From the NCBI GenBank assembly GCA_018714895.1, contig DVMQ01000016.1, positions 14,274 through 78,273 of the forward strand: a stretch of DNA of 64,000 bases, read 5' to 3'. Position 1 is the stretch's first letter. Every line of letters starts with the position of its first letter. Below are positions 16,465-24,997 of the stretch, one piece after another. The DNA comes from Coprovicinus avistercoris. GTDB taxonomy: Bacteria; Actinomycetota; Coriobacteriia; Coriobacteriales; Atopobiaceae. Made by a program: the position numbers and the translations under genes. The notes under the pieces were generated by a model, which had not been told where the DNA came from, made no database searches, and was given only the letters and a program-made list of their open reading frames with translations.

Positions 16465-16915
16465 AGGCAATATCTACTCACAAGCGCTCATGGATCATGT
16501 AGCGCATCCTGACTACAACTATGAGCTTGATGATGCCACCTGTTCTCATGAGGGTATCAACCCCTCATGTGGTGACGACTTAACACTTCATATTCGTTTG
16601 GATGATCAGGGCCGTATTGAGGAGGCTTCCTGGACTGGAACAGGTTGCGCTATTTCCAAGGCTTCGGCCGATATGATGAGCGACCTTGTCGAAGGACGCA
16701 CTATCGAAGATGCGCGCGATGCGTGTGCACTTTTTGGTCGCATGATTCGCGGCGAAGAGACCGATGCAGCCGCCCTGGAAGAACTCGGTGAAGCAAGCTG
16801 CTTAGAGTCTATTTCTCATATGCCCGCACGAGTTAAATGTGCCGAACTTGCATGGCGTACGCTCGACGAAATGCTCACCAACAGAGAAGGGATGGCACCC
16901 GAAGGGGGCGAGTAA
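16457..16915 (+). CDS. sufU: Zn-dependent sulfurtransferase SufU
   Basis: A 152-residue IscU-like protein of the SufU type. SufU is a zinc-dependent sulfur acceptor that activates SufS in Gram-positive bacteria. The ligand cysteines lie in NPSCGDD, TGTGCAISKASA and RVKCAELAW, and the spacer between the second and third is the longer SufU form. GGAGGA (16445-16450) sits 6 nt before the ATG, which overlaps the sufS stop by 8 nt. The acidic C-terminus is short. No separate IscU or NifU is present. Confidence 0.94.
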   Translation: MAEGNIYSQALMDHVAHPDYNYELDDATCSHEGINPSCGDDLTLHIRLDDQGRIEEASWTGTGCAISKASADMMSDLVEGRTIEDARDACALFGRMIRGEETDAAALEELGEASCLESISHMPARVKCAELAWRTLDEMLTNREGMAPEGGE

Positions 16916-16916
16916 T

Positions 16917-17354
16917 GTGTCCAGTGGAATGTTTACAACAAAAGGACGCTATGCCCTCCGTGTTATGGCTGATCTCGCTGTCCATGATGGCTGGATTTCC
17001 CTTGGTGAAGTTTCCAAACGTCAAGGGATTTCTCGCAAATATCTGGAGCAAGTAGCCTCTTCTCTACTCAAAGCCGGCTACATAGAAGGTAGGCGTGGAA
17101 AAGGAGGCGGCTATCGCCTCACACGCTCTCCCGAAGAATATACCTTGGGAGAGATTCTGAGAGCTGCAGAGGAAGGTACACTTGCACCGGTAAGCTGTTT
17201 GGATTGCAGCACCGGCGAACTTTGTCCACGCGCCGACGAATGTGCCACTATGCCCGTATGGCGCGATCTCGGTGCCCTTACGAGCTCATATCTTGATGGG
17301 AAACATCTCTCAGATATTTTGGAGCAAGGCCATCAGATCGATATGTCTCACTAA
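16917..17354 (+). CDS. Rrf2-family Fe-S responsive regulator (IscR-like)
   Basis: A 145-residue winged-helix regulator. TKGRYALRVMADLA and the recognition region ISRKYLEQVASSLLKAGY are typical of Rrf2. A cysteine cluster CLDC...CPRADEC lies where IscR-type proteins bind their [2Fe-2S] cluster. As the last gene of the suf operon it most likely senses cluster status and autoregulates the operon, as IscR and SufR do; this is inferred from position and the cysteines. The GTG at 16917 was preferred because GAAGGGGG lies about 8 nt upstream. An ATG four codons later (16929) is the alternative. A strong terminator follows at 17383. Confidence 0.88.
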   Translation: MSSGMFTTKGRYALRVMADLAVHDGWISLGEVSKRQGISRKYLEQVASSLLKAGYIEGRRGKGGGYRLTRSPEEYTLGEILRAAEEGTLAPVSCLDCSTGELCPRADECATMPVWRDLGALTSSYLDGKHLSDILEQGHQIDMSH

Positions 17355-17382
17355 CCAAACACGCTCACATATCTCTTGTACT

Positions 17383-17413
17383 GGGATGACCGCTATGGTC
17401 ATCCCATTTTTTT
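17383..17413 (+). terminator. Intrinsic terminator of the suf operon
   Basis: GGGATGACC (17383-17391) pairs perfectly with GGTCATCCC (17397-17405) around a 5-nt loop, followed by A and seven T. A textbook Rho-independent terminator. Confidence 0.92.
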
Positions 17414-17471
17414 CGATACGAGTGCCACTGAGAAGTGTGCTCTAGCATCTACAGCAAACCTTACTGCCCTA

Positions 17472-17505
17472 ACAAAAAAACGGTGCACCCGAAGATGCAC
17501 CGTTT
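17472..17505 (-). terminator. Intrinsic terminator of the NlpC/P60 gene
   Basis: On the minus strand AAACGGTGCA pairs with TGCACCGTTT (17478-17487 with 17496-17505) around an 8-nt loop, and the T-run continues to about 17474. It faces the suf terminator, insulating the convergent units. Confidence 0.88.
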
Positions 17506-17535
17506 GCTTCCAACAATCTGTTGATGAGCAACAAC

Positions 17536-18702
17536 TTACGATGGCGAGCCTGCCAAAGCGAAGTCATATACAGAACCAAAGGTAATGCCCTGCGAAGGAC
17601 TCATAGCCTCAATGGTCTGGCCGCCACCAATGCAAATGCCTACATGACCACTGCGCCATACGATATCGCCAGCCACTGCCTGTGAAGCAGGTTTATTGCA
17701 GTAAGCAGCCTGTGCACCAGAGCTGTGCGGAATCGAAATACCAGCGCATGCATAGCAGTACATGGTAAGACCAGAGCAGTCAAACGTACGGCTACCGGGG
17801 TTATAGGCACCGTAAACATAGTTGCCGCCAACCATGCTATAGGCCGCAGACACAATGGTGTTGCGCTGTGAAGACGAGAGGCCACCGCTCGAAACGGAGC
17901 CGCCACCGCCGCCTCCACCACTTACGGAGCCGCCACCGCCACCAGTGGAGCCGCCACCGCCGCCGGTAGAACCACCGCCGCTATTGTCGGGCACATAGTA
18001 GTTGCCACCGTTCTGCTCAGCCTCCTGCTGAGCTTGCTGAGCCTGGCGCTGTGCCTCTGCCTCAGCAGCTGCCTGCTCTGCAGCCAATGCTTCCTGCACC
18101 TGGCTGTCGAGACTATTGACATAGCTCTCAGCCTCAGAAGCCTCAGCCTCAAGCGTTGCCTGCTGTTGCTCCTGCTGCTCCACGAGAGCCTCTTGCTCAG
18201 TCTTCTGCTGCTCGAGCTGAGACTGCTTGTCAGCAAGCTCTTGTTTCACTTGCTTTACCTCATTAATGGCAGCCTCATCGCTCTCAGTAACCTTCTGAGC
18301 GTAGTAAATGTTATTGGTGAGCTCATCAAAGCTTGAAGACTGCAACACAATCTCAAGCAGAGAAACGCCACCGCTCTTGTAATTGGCGGCTACGCGCTCA
18401 GCAAGGACATCCTGAGCCTCCTGAAGCTCAGCTTCCTTGTCTTTAATTTCCTGCTCGGTCTGCTCAATCTGCTTCTTTGTTTCCTCAAGCTGATACTTCG
18501 TATCATTCAAAGCTTCTGAAGCTTCAGCTGCCTGAGATTCAAGCTCAGAGAGACGTGCGCGTGCATCGTCAAGTTGAGCCTGCAATTCTGAAGAAGAGGG
18601 TTCCGCATAAGCGGGAACGGGAATGGACAAACCAACCGTTGTAATAGAAAGCGACGCGGCGAGCGCCGCGGCGAGCGCCTTATGCACCGTCTTTCGAGTC
18701 AT
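17536..18702 (-). CDS. Secreted NlpC/P60 peptidoglycan hydrolase with coiled coil and Gly-Ser linker
   Basis: A 388-residue exported wall hydrolase. Residues 1-33 form a signal peptide ending near PAYA. Residues about 38-235 are a long heptad-rich coiled coil rich in Gln, Glu and Ala, like the regulatory coiled coils of PcsB/CwlO-type hydrolases. A Gly-Ser-Thr linker of repeated GGGGGST-like units follows (about 240-275). The C-terminal C40 endopeptidase domain has nucleophile C309 in TFDCSGL and H353 in SGHVGICIGGG. Such enzymes cut D-Glu-diaminopimelate bonds in stem peptides, often at division. AAAGGGG precedes the ATG. The gene is monocistronic, with its own terminator and a structured 5' leader, so its expression is probably tightly controlled. 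Confidence 0.92.
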   Translation of the reverse strand: MTRKTVHKALAAALAASLSITTVGLSIPVPAYAEPSSSELQAQLDDARARLSELESQAAEASEALNDTKYQLEETKKQIEQTEQEIKDKEAELQEAQDVLAERVAANYKSGGVSLLEIVLQSSSFDELTNNIYYAQKVTESDEAAINEVKQVKQELADKQSQLEQQKTEQEALVEQQEQQQATLEAEASEAESYVNSLDSQVQEALAAEQAAAEAEAQRQAQQAQQEAEQNGGNYYVPDNSGGGSTGGGGGSTGGGGGSVSGGGGGGGSVSSGGLSSSQRNTIVSAAYSMVGGNYVYGAYNPGSRTFDCSGLTMYCYACAGISIPHSSGAQAAYCNKPASQAVAGDIVWRSGHVGICIGGGQTIEAMSPSQGITFGSVYDFALAGSPS

Positions 18703-18723
18703 AGGGCCCCTTTCAATAATTGG

Positions 18724-18872
18724 GTACGGTTAAGCAGCGGGCCTGCTGCCGAAAAGACAATTACCTATAATAGCCATTCGGACGATTCGGTTCGACCCTT
18801 TCGGCCCTAAAGTCTTCTTCAGCGGTGTGTCATTGTACGTAAACTAAGCAAATCTCCTGCTTAACGCCGTAC
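18724..18872 (-). ncRNA. Structured leader RNA (riboswitch candidate) upstream of the NlpC/P60 gene
   Basis: On the minus strand the RNA is closed by a long stem. GUACGG, a 2-nt bulge (CG) and UUAAGCAG (18872 down to 18857) pair with CUGCUUAA then CCGUAC (18737 down to 18724). That is 14 base pairs enclosing about 120 nt of GC-rich sequence. A hairpin GCAGC-AGGCCC-GCUGC within the 3' side shares its last bases with that stem, so the two are mutually exclusive. The domain ends about 20 nt before the AAAGGGG ribosome-binding site. Cell-wall hydrolase genes of Actinobacteria are often controlled by ydaO/yuaA (c-di-AMP) riboswitches. Some motif pieces are similar here, but the class is not secure. 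Confidence 0.55.
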
Positions 18873-18949
18873 TCAACAATGTGAAAAATGTCCGATTTTC
18901 TGAGCACACGCATTACTTCAACCATTCATCACAAATAAAAATGCCAAAA

Positions 18950-18985
18950 CAAAAAAGCCTCCCGCCGCTGAGCGACGAGAGGCTT
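18950..18985 (-). terminator. Intrinsic terminator of fba
   Basis: On the minus strand AAGCCTC (18985-18979) pairs with GAGGCTT (18961-18955), with further GC pairing inside, followed by a T-run. It lies 24 nt after the aldolase stop codon. Confidence 0.85.
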
Positions 18986-19008
18986 CGCGCTTCATGTATT
19001 ACTGAAAC

Positions 19009-19881
19009 TTAGTTCCAGCCCTTACCATCGGAGCCAAACTCAATCATGAGCTCCTTGGTGCGCTCAACAATAGCCTCGCGACCAGGCTTGAGGAGCTTAC
19101 GAGGATCGTAGCCCTTGCCCTTCTGGTCGGCACCAGACTCAATGTATTCACGTGTTGCCTGAGCGAAGACAACCTGGAGGTCGGTGTTGACGTTAATCTT
19201 GGAGATACCGAGCTCAATGGCCTTCTTGATCTGGTCTACCGGAATGCCGGTACCGCCATGAAGTACGAGTGGCAGATCGCCGGTAAGAGCCTTGATCTCG
19301 CCCAAACGATCAAAGGAAAGGCCTGCCCAGTTATCGGGATACAGACCGTGAATATTGCCAATACCGCAAGCAAGGAAGTCTACGCCCAGATCGGCAATGG
19401 CCTTGCACTGCTCGGGATCTGCAAGCTCGCCAGTGGAGGCAACGCCGTCCTCTACACCGCCGATGCCGCCAACCTCAGCCTCAATGGAAAGGCCCTTGTT
19501 GTGTGCGATCTTTACGAGCTCGGCCGTACGATCAAGGTTTGTCTGGAAATCCTTCTCGTGTGAGCCGTCATACATAATGGAAGTGAAGCCAGCCTCGATG
19601 CACTTGAAGCACTCCTCATAGGAGCCGTGATCAAGGTGAAGAGCAACAGGAACTGTGATGTTCTTATCCTCTACGAGCTGGTGAACAATCTGAGAAACGA
19701 TCTTGAAGCTTGTTTGCCACTTCGCAGCGCCACCAGTGCACTGAATAATGAGCGGAGACTGGAGCTCTTCAGCAGCATCCAGAATGGAGCTCGCCCATTC
19801 AAGGTTATTGGTATTGAAGGCGCCAATAGCGTAATGGCCTTTTTCTGCGCTTTGCAGCATGGCAGTTGCGTTAACCAACAT
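19009..19881 (-). CDS. fba: Class II fructose-bisphosphate aldolase
   Basis: A 290-residue zinc-dependent aldolase that splits fructose 1,6-bisphosphate to glyceraldehyde 3-phosphate and dihydroxyacetone phosphate in glycolysis, and the reverse. Zinc ligands are in HLDHGS, NIHGLYP and LVLHGGTG. The phosphate-binding segments NVNTDLQ and GGTGIP are present. The tail is short, and the catalytic loop region carries EAEVGGIGG. The ATG at 19881 was chosen over an upstream in-frame start because GGAGG lies about 7 nt before it and the family begins with MLVNAT-like sequence. It is monocistronic. Tagatose- or ketose-bisphosphate specificity cannot be excluded by eye, but no tagatose or other catabolic genes are nearby. 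Confidence 0.93.
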   Translation of the reverse strand: MLVNATAMLQSAEKGHYAIGAFNTNNLEWASSILDAAEELQSPLIIQCTGGAAKWQTSFKIVSQIVHQLVEDKNITVPVALHLDHGSYEECFKCIEAGFTSIMYDGSHEKDFQTNLDRTAELVKIAHNKGLSIEAEVGGIGGVEDGVASTGELADPEQCKAIADLGVDFLACGIGNIHGLYPDNWAGLSFDRLGEIKALTGDLPLVLHGGTGIPVDQIKKAIELGISKINVNTDLQVVFAQATREYIESGADQKGKGYDPRKLLKPGREAIVERTKELMIEFGSDGKGWN

Positions 19882-20100
19882 GTGAGAACCTCCGTATCGT
19901 TGGCACATGCATACCTACTGAGGCAATAATAGCCTTTTATGACCCCTCATACCCTCATGAGAAGCCAATGGATTTCGTCTTAACCATGACAATCGGCAAG
20001 CGAGATACAAATGCCTCGCATACCACGGCATAATAAGCACGTCATAATAGAAAATCGTACGGTGTCCAAGAAAACCCCGGGATTCAGGAGGGCAAAGCAG

Positions 20101-23100
20101 ATGGTCCTACGCATCTATGTTGAGAAAAAACCTGGCTTTGATGTGGAGGCTCGTCAGCTCCTTGCTGAGCTGCGCAGCGTTGTAACAGAAGGACTTCCTG
20201 CCGATATGGCGTTACGCACCATTAATGTCTACGACGTTGAAGGTATTTCAGAAGAACTGTTTGAAAAATGTATCCCGCTTGTATTCTCGGAGCCACAGGT
20301 TGATACCGCTTCACGCGAGCTTCCCCTTGAAGGTGTCGTACTCGGCACCCCCGGAAGTGATGAAGGAATCGTGAAGACGCCTGAAAACCTTCGCGTGTTT
20401 GCGGTGGAATCACTCCCCGGCCAGTTTGATCAGCGTGCCGATTCGGCGGCTGAATGCGTTCAGCTTATTTCACAAGGTGAACGTCCACGTGTGCGCTACG
20501 CAAAGATCTACGCCCTCACCGGCGATATTTCTGACGAAGTGCTCGAAGCTGTCAAACACTATGTCATCAACCCAGTAGAGGCACGTGAGGCTTCGCTTGC
20601 TCTGCGCGACACTCTTGCGTCCGACATTGCAGATCCTGCACCTGTCGAGGTGCTCGATGGCTTTTTGGAGCTCGATGAGGAGGGTCTCAAGGACCTCATT
20701 GATTCGCTCGGTCTTGCAATGGATTTTGCCGACATTGCATTCTGCCAGGAGCACTTCCGCAAAGAAGGCCGCAACCCAACCATTACTGAAATTCGCGTCA
20801 TTGATACCTACTGGTCAGATCACTGCCGCCACACCACATTTGGCACTGTTCTTGACGACATCACCATCGATGATGCTGTAGTTCAGCAGGCCTTTGATCG
20901 CTATATGGCCATGCGCCATGAGCTCGCTCGCGATGAGCGTCCCGTTACCCTTATGGACATGGGTACGATCGGTGCAAAATACCTCAAGCACACCGGTAAG
21001 CTCACTGGTCTGGATGAGTCTGAAGAGATTAACGCCTGCACCGTAAAGGTCACGGTGGATGTGGATGGAGAGGATCAAGACTGGCTTTTCCTCTTCAAAA
21101 ACGAGACGCACAACCACCCAACAGAAATCGAACCTTTTGGTGGAGCAGCAACCTGCATTGGTGGCGCCATCCGCGACCCGCTTTCAGGCCGCAGTTATGT
21201 GTATCAAGCCATGCGTGTAACCGGTGCAGCCGATCCAACCGTTCCGGTTTCTCAAACACTTCCCGGTAAGCTTCCCCAGCGAAAGCTTGTTACCACTGCC
21301 GCCGCTGGTTACTCAAGCTACGGCAACCAAATTGGTCTTGCCACCGGACAGGTCTCTGAGCTCTACCACCCTGGCTATGTAGCCAAACGCATGGAAGTTG
21401 GTGCAGTTGTCGGCGCTACCCCAGCAAATCATGTACGCCGCGAAGAGCCTGCACCTGGCGATAAGATCATTCTTCTTGGTGGCCGCACGGGACGCGATGG
21501 CATTGGCGGTGCCACCGGTTCTTCCAAAGCTCACAACACAGAATCCATCGAGAAAGATGGTGCAGAAGTCCAAAAGGGTAACGCCCCTATGGAGCGCAAG
21601 CTGCAGCGCCTGTTCCGCCGTGGCGATGCGTGCCGTCTCATTAAGCGCTGCAACGACTTTGGTGCAGGTGGCGTATCAGTAGCTGTAGGCGAGCTTGCAG
21701 ATGGCCTTCTCATCAATCTCGATAAGATGACAAAGAAATATGAAGGCCTCGATGGCACCGAGCTTGCTATCTCCGAAAGCCAGGAGCGCATGGCTGTAGC
21801 AGTAGCTGCCTCTGACGTAGATGAATTCATGAGCTATGCTCACGAAGAGAACCTTGAAGCAACGGTAATTGCCGAGGTTACGTCTGAGAAGCGCGTGCGC
21901 ATGACATGGCGCGACGACATTATTGTTGATCTGTCACGCGAATTCCTCGCATCCAACGGTGCTCCTAAGCATCAGACAGTCCATATCCTTCCCAGGCAGA
22001 CCTGGCAGCCAGCTTGGCAAGGAACCAATCTTTTAGAGCGCATGGAAGCGCTTGTCTCCGACTTGAATGTTGCATCCAACAAAGGCCTTTCCGAGCGCTT
22101 TGACTCCACCATTGGCGCCGCGACAGTGCTCATGCCCTTTGGTGGCAAAACACAGCTCACGCCCTCTCAGGCCATGGTTGCCAAGTTCCCTGTGGATGGT
22201 GAAACCACCACCGTCTCTGGCATGGCTTGGGGCTTCAACCCCTACCTTATGAGCGAAGACCAATTTGCAGGTGCGTATCTTTCCGTTGTAGAAAGTATCG
22301 CCAAGCTGGTGGCCACTGGCTTCTCGCACACAGATGCCTATCTCTCATTCCAAGAGTATTTCGAGCGTCTGCGCGATGTGCCTGAGCGCTGGGGTAAGCC
22401 CGCTGCAGCAGTACTCGGCGCGCTTATGGCGCAGGCAGATCTTGGCGTTGGCGCTATTGGTGGTAAGGACTCTATGTCCGGATCCTTTGAAGACCTCGAT
22501 GTACCACCCACGCTCGTCTCATTTGCCGTTGCCACCGGATCGCTTAACCAGATTGTCTCCCCTGAATTCAAGGCTGCCGGTCATCGAGTTATCTGCGTCG
22601 CTCCTGCCCACTATGGCGAGGATTGGCGTCCCGACGTTAACGGGCTTCTCGACACCTTTAGTCTGGTTGAACAGCTTGTAAGAGATGGCGCCGCATGCGC
22701 TATTTCCACTCCTGGCTATGGCGGAACAGCAGAGGCTCTGTTCAAGATGGCACTTGGCAATCGCATTGGTCTTACGCTTGACACTCACGTGTCCATCGAC
22801 AACCTGTTTGCTCCTGCTTACGGCAGCTTCATCATTGAGCTTGCTGACGAAGCAGCTCTTCCCGAATCAACTGACACGGTCCTTGTCCAAGAGCTTGGCC
22901 AGACAGGAGCTGACTACACCCTTTCCACGGGCGAAGAAACCGTTGATCTTGCACACCTGCAGGAGATATGGGAAGGCGCACTTGAGGGCGTATTCCCCTA
23001 CAGAAGCGCCGGCGATAAGAGCGCCGAGAGCACACCGGTTGCACCTATCACCTACAACTGTGCCACCGAAGAGCGCATTCAAACTGTCTATGACGGAGCA

Positions 23101-23907
23101 ACCTTTGCACATCCGCGCGTTATTATCCCTGTCTTCCCTGGCAATAACTGCGAATACGACAGTGCACGTGCCTTCCGCCAGGCGGGCGCTCTAGTAGATA
23201 CCTTTGTGATCAATAACCTTTCACCTCAAGCGGTAGCTGAAAGCACCCGTGAGCTGGCCCGCCGCATTCGTGAAAGCCAGATCGTTATGATCCCTGGTGG
23301 TTTCTCAGGCGGCGATGAGCCTGAAGGCTCGGCTAAGTTCATCACGTCATTTTTCCGTGCCCCTGAGGTAACCGAGGCTGTTCGTGATCTGTTGCAAAAC
23401 CGCGATGGCCTTATGCTCGGCATTTGCAATGGCTTCCAGGCGCTCGTAAAGCTTGGACTCGTGCCTTACGGCGATATTGTTGATGCCACACCCAACGCCC
23501 CAACACTCACGTTTAATACCATCGGACGGCACCAGAGCCGTTTGGTACGTACGCGCGTAGCAAGCGATCTTTCTCCATGGCTGTCCGCATGCAAGACCGG
23601 CGAAATATATACCGTTGCTATTTCGCACGGCGAGGGTCGCTTTGTTGCAAACGACCAGGTATGCGCAGAGCTACAAGCCGGCGGACAAATTGCCACGCAA
23701 TATGTTGACGAGACTGGCAATCCCAGCATGGATCTCTCAGTTAATCCGAACGGCTCAATCCTTGCCATCGAAGGCATTACAAGCCCCGACGGTCGTGTCT
23801 TTGGCAAGATGGGCCATGTGGAGCGCCGTGGACAAGATCTCTATCAAAATGTTCCTGGCGAGAAATACATGCCTATCTTTGAAAGCGGTGTCGCCTACTT
23901 CTCGTAA
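20101..23907 (+). CDS. purL: Phosphoribosylformylglycinamidine synthase, single-chain PurL
   Basis: A 1268-residue PurL that converts FGAR to FGAM in purine synthesis using glutamine and ATP. It is the long single-chain type: an N-terminal PurS-like domain, a linker, two AIR-synthase-like halves (motifs TYWSDHCRHTTF, FKNETHNHPTEIEPFGGA and DFGAGGVSVAVGEL), and a C-terminal glutaminase. The glutaminase nucleophile is C1109 in GICNGFQAL, with the catalytic His and Glu in the SHGEGRF region. The ATG at 20101 was chosen because AGGAGG (20087-20092) lies 8 nt before it; a 30-codon in-frame extension has no such site. No other pur genes are adjacent. The 190-bp upstream spacer shows no recognisable purine riboswitch. 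Confidence 0.95.
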   Translation: MVLRIYVEKKPGFDVEARQLLAELRSVVTEGLPADMALRTINVYDVEGISEELFEKCIPLVFSEPQVDTASRELPLEGVVLGTPGSDEGIVKTPENLRVFAVESLPGQFDQRADSAAECVQLISQGERPRVRYAKIYALTGDISDEVLEAVKHYVINPVEAREASLALRDTLASDIADPAPVEVLDGFLELDEEGLKDLIDSLGLAMDFADIAFCQEHFRKEGRNPTITEIRVIDTYWSDHCRHTTFGTVLDDITIDDAVVQQAFDRYMAMRHELARDERPVTLMDMGTIGAKYLKHTGKLTGLDESEEINACTVKVTVDVDGEDQDWLFLFKNETHNHPTEIEPFGGAATCIGGAIRDPLSGRSYVYQAMRVTGAADPTVPVSQTLPGKLPQRKLVTTAAAGYSSYGNQIGLATGQVSELYHPGYVAKRMEVGAVVGATPANHVRREEPAPGDKIILLGGRTGRDGIGGATGSSKAHNTESIEKDGAEVQKGNAPMERKLQRLFRRGDACRLIKRCNDFGAGGVSVAVGELADGLLINLDKMTKKYEGLDGTELAISESQERMAVAVAASDVDEFMSYAHEENLEATVIAEVTSEKRVRMTWRDDIIVDLSREFLASNGAPKHQTVHILPRQTWQPAWQGTNLLERMEALVSDLNVASNKGLSERFDSTIGAATVLMPFGGKTQLTPSQAMVAKFPVDGETTTVSGMAWGFNPYLMSEDQFAGAYLSVVESIAKLVATGFSHTDAYLSFQEYFERLRDVPERWGKPAAAVLGALMAQADLGVGAIGGKDSMSGSFEDLDVPPTLVSFAVATGSLNQIVSPEFKAAGHRVICVAPAHYGEDWRPDVNGLLDTFSLVEQLVRDGAACAISTPGYGGTAEALFKMALGNRIGLTLDTHVSIDNLFAPAYGSFIIELADEAALPESTDTVLVQELGQTGADYTLSTGEETVDLAHLQEIWEGALEGVFPYRSAGDKSAESTPVAPITYNCATEERIQTVYDGATFAHPRVIIPVFPGNNCEYDSARAFRQAGALVDTFVINNLSPQAVAESTRELARRIRESQIVMIPGGFSGGDEPEGSAKFITSFFRAPEVTEAVRDLLQNRDGLMLGICNGFQALVKLGLVPYGDIVDATPNAPTLTFNTIGRHQSRLVRTRVASDLSPWLSACKTGEIYTVAISHGEGRFVANDQVCAELQAGGQIATQYVDETGNPSMDLSVNPNGSILAIEGITSPDGRVFGKMGHVERRGQDLYQNVPGEKYMPIFESGVAYFS

Positions 23908-23959
23908 CGTTTCAACATGTGGCTGGTAGTACTTAACACTTAGTTTGGAGGGAGTCGAA

Positions 23960-24508
23960 ATGAGTTTTCTTGAGTTAGCACAAGCGCGTTACTCTGAGCG
24001 TCACTTCGCATCTACGCCCCTTGAACCTGAGAAGCTTGAGTACATCTTGGAGGCTGGTCGCCTCGCTCCCACTGCAGAAAACTACCAGCCACAACGCATT
24101 TTGGTTGTGCAAAGCCCGGAAGGACTCAAACGCATCGATGCTTGCACGAAATGCCGCTTCGGCGCACCTTGCGTACTCATCTTGGCCTACGATCTAAAAG
24201 CCTCTGCACATAACCCAGATGTTGTGGACTATGGCATTGTTGATACGTCAATCGTGGGTACGCAAATCTCACTTGCTGCAGAAGATGTAGGCATAAAAAG
24301 CTGTTGGGTGGGGCTTATCGATCCACCCGAGCTGCGCAGGCAATTCTCAATCCCTGCAAGCTATCGCATTGTCGCGGTTATGCCACTCGGGTATCCCAGC
24401 GATAAAAGTCGCCCTTCATACCTACATCGGCGTCGCAAGCCCCTCGAGGAAACAGTCTTCTTTGAACACTATCCCCAACCAGCCTCACAGCCCGAAACGG
24501 AGGAATAG
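23960..24508 (+). CDS. Nitroreductase family FMN oxidoreductase
   Basis: A 182-residue protein of the small nitroreductase family. The N-terminal ARYSERHF motif binds the FMN phosphate, and GRLAPTAENYQPQ is the second FMN contact. A GIVDTSIVGTQISLAAEDVGI helix and the C-terminal MPLGYPSDK complete the fold. Such enzymes reduce nitro- or quinone compounds with NAD(P)H, or serve other flavin chemistry; the substrate is unknown. GGAGGGA precedes the ATG by about 6 nt. It follows purL by 52 nt and overlaps the Shine-Dalgarno of queD, so the last two genes are probably co-transcribed. Confidence 0.85.
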   Translation: MSFLELAQARYSERHFASTPLEPEKLEYILEAGRLAPTAENYQPQRILVVQSPEGLKRIDACTKCRFGAPCVLILAYDLKASAHNPDVVDYGIVDTSIVGTQISLAAEDVGIKSCWVGLIDPPELRRQFSIPASYRIVAVMPLGYPSDKSRPSYLHRRRKPLEETVFFEHYPQPASQPETEE

Positions 24509-24509
24509 C

Positions 24510-24959
24510 TTGTACGGATTACAGGCCGAGGCGCATTTTGACAGCGCGCACTTTCTTACAAACTACCATGGCAAATGTGAAAATCTTCATGGCCATCGCT
24601 GGCGCATAGTTGCCACCATCACCACCGAAAACCTTGCCGATGGTTTGGCAGACAATGGCACCTCGCGCGATATGGTGTTGGATTTTGGCGCCTTTAAGCG
24701 TCTGGTTGCCGAAATCGCCGACGAGCTGGATCATACCTTTTTGGTTGAGGAAGGCTCCCTTGCCCCTTCAACGATTGCAGCTCTTGAAGCTGAAGGGTTT
24801 TCGCTCACGATACTCCCCTTCCGCACCACCGCCGAAAATCTCGCTCGTTGGATATTTGAACGACTCGTTGAGCGCAGCTTGCCAGTCTCACAGGTTGAGG
24901 TAGATGAGACCCCCAATAACCGTGCTTTCTACAGCCGCTCCCCTGAGGTTGCCAGCTAA
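24510..24959 (+). CDS. queD: 6-carboxy-tetrahydropterin synthase QueD-like / PTPS family
   Basis: A 149-residue T-fold enzyme. Zinc-binding histidines are in HFDSAHFL and NLHGHRW, with the catalytic cysteine in HGKCENLHGH. DFGAFKR, ELDHTFL and the C-terminal VEVDETPNN match the pterin-binding residues of the QueD/PTPS group. QueD makes carboxytetrahydropterin in queuosine and preQ0 synthesis. No other que gene is in the window, so queuosine is inferred from the family. The start is TTG at 24510, 6 nt after GGAGG (24499-24503), just past the nitroreductase stop. No ATG lies close enough. Confidence 0.85.
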   Translation: MYGLQAEAHFDSAHFLTNYHGKCENLHGHRWRIVATITTENLADGLADNGTSRDMVLDFGAFKRLVAEIADELDHTFLVEEGSLAPSTIAALEAEGFSLTILPFRTTAENLARWIFERLVERSLPVSQVEVDETPNNRAFYSRSPEVAS

Positions 24960-24997
24960 ATCATAAGGGCTTATCTGCTCCATCTGCTGGCTCAGGT

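Noticed and set aside
17880..17985. Regular short repeats that could be mistaken for a CRISPR array or satellite
   Set aside because: The repeats are in-frame Gly-Ser-Thr codons of the NlpC/P60 linker and have no spacers.
19909..20100. A purine riboswitch upstream of purL
   Set aside because: No three-way-junction core could be found in the 190-bp spacer.
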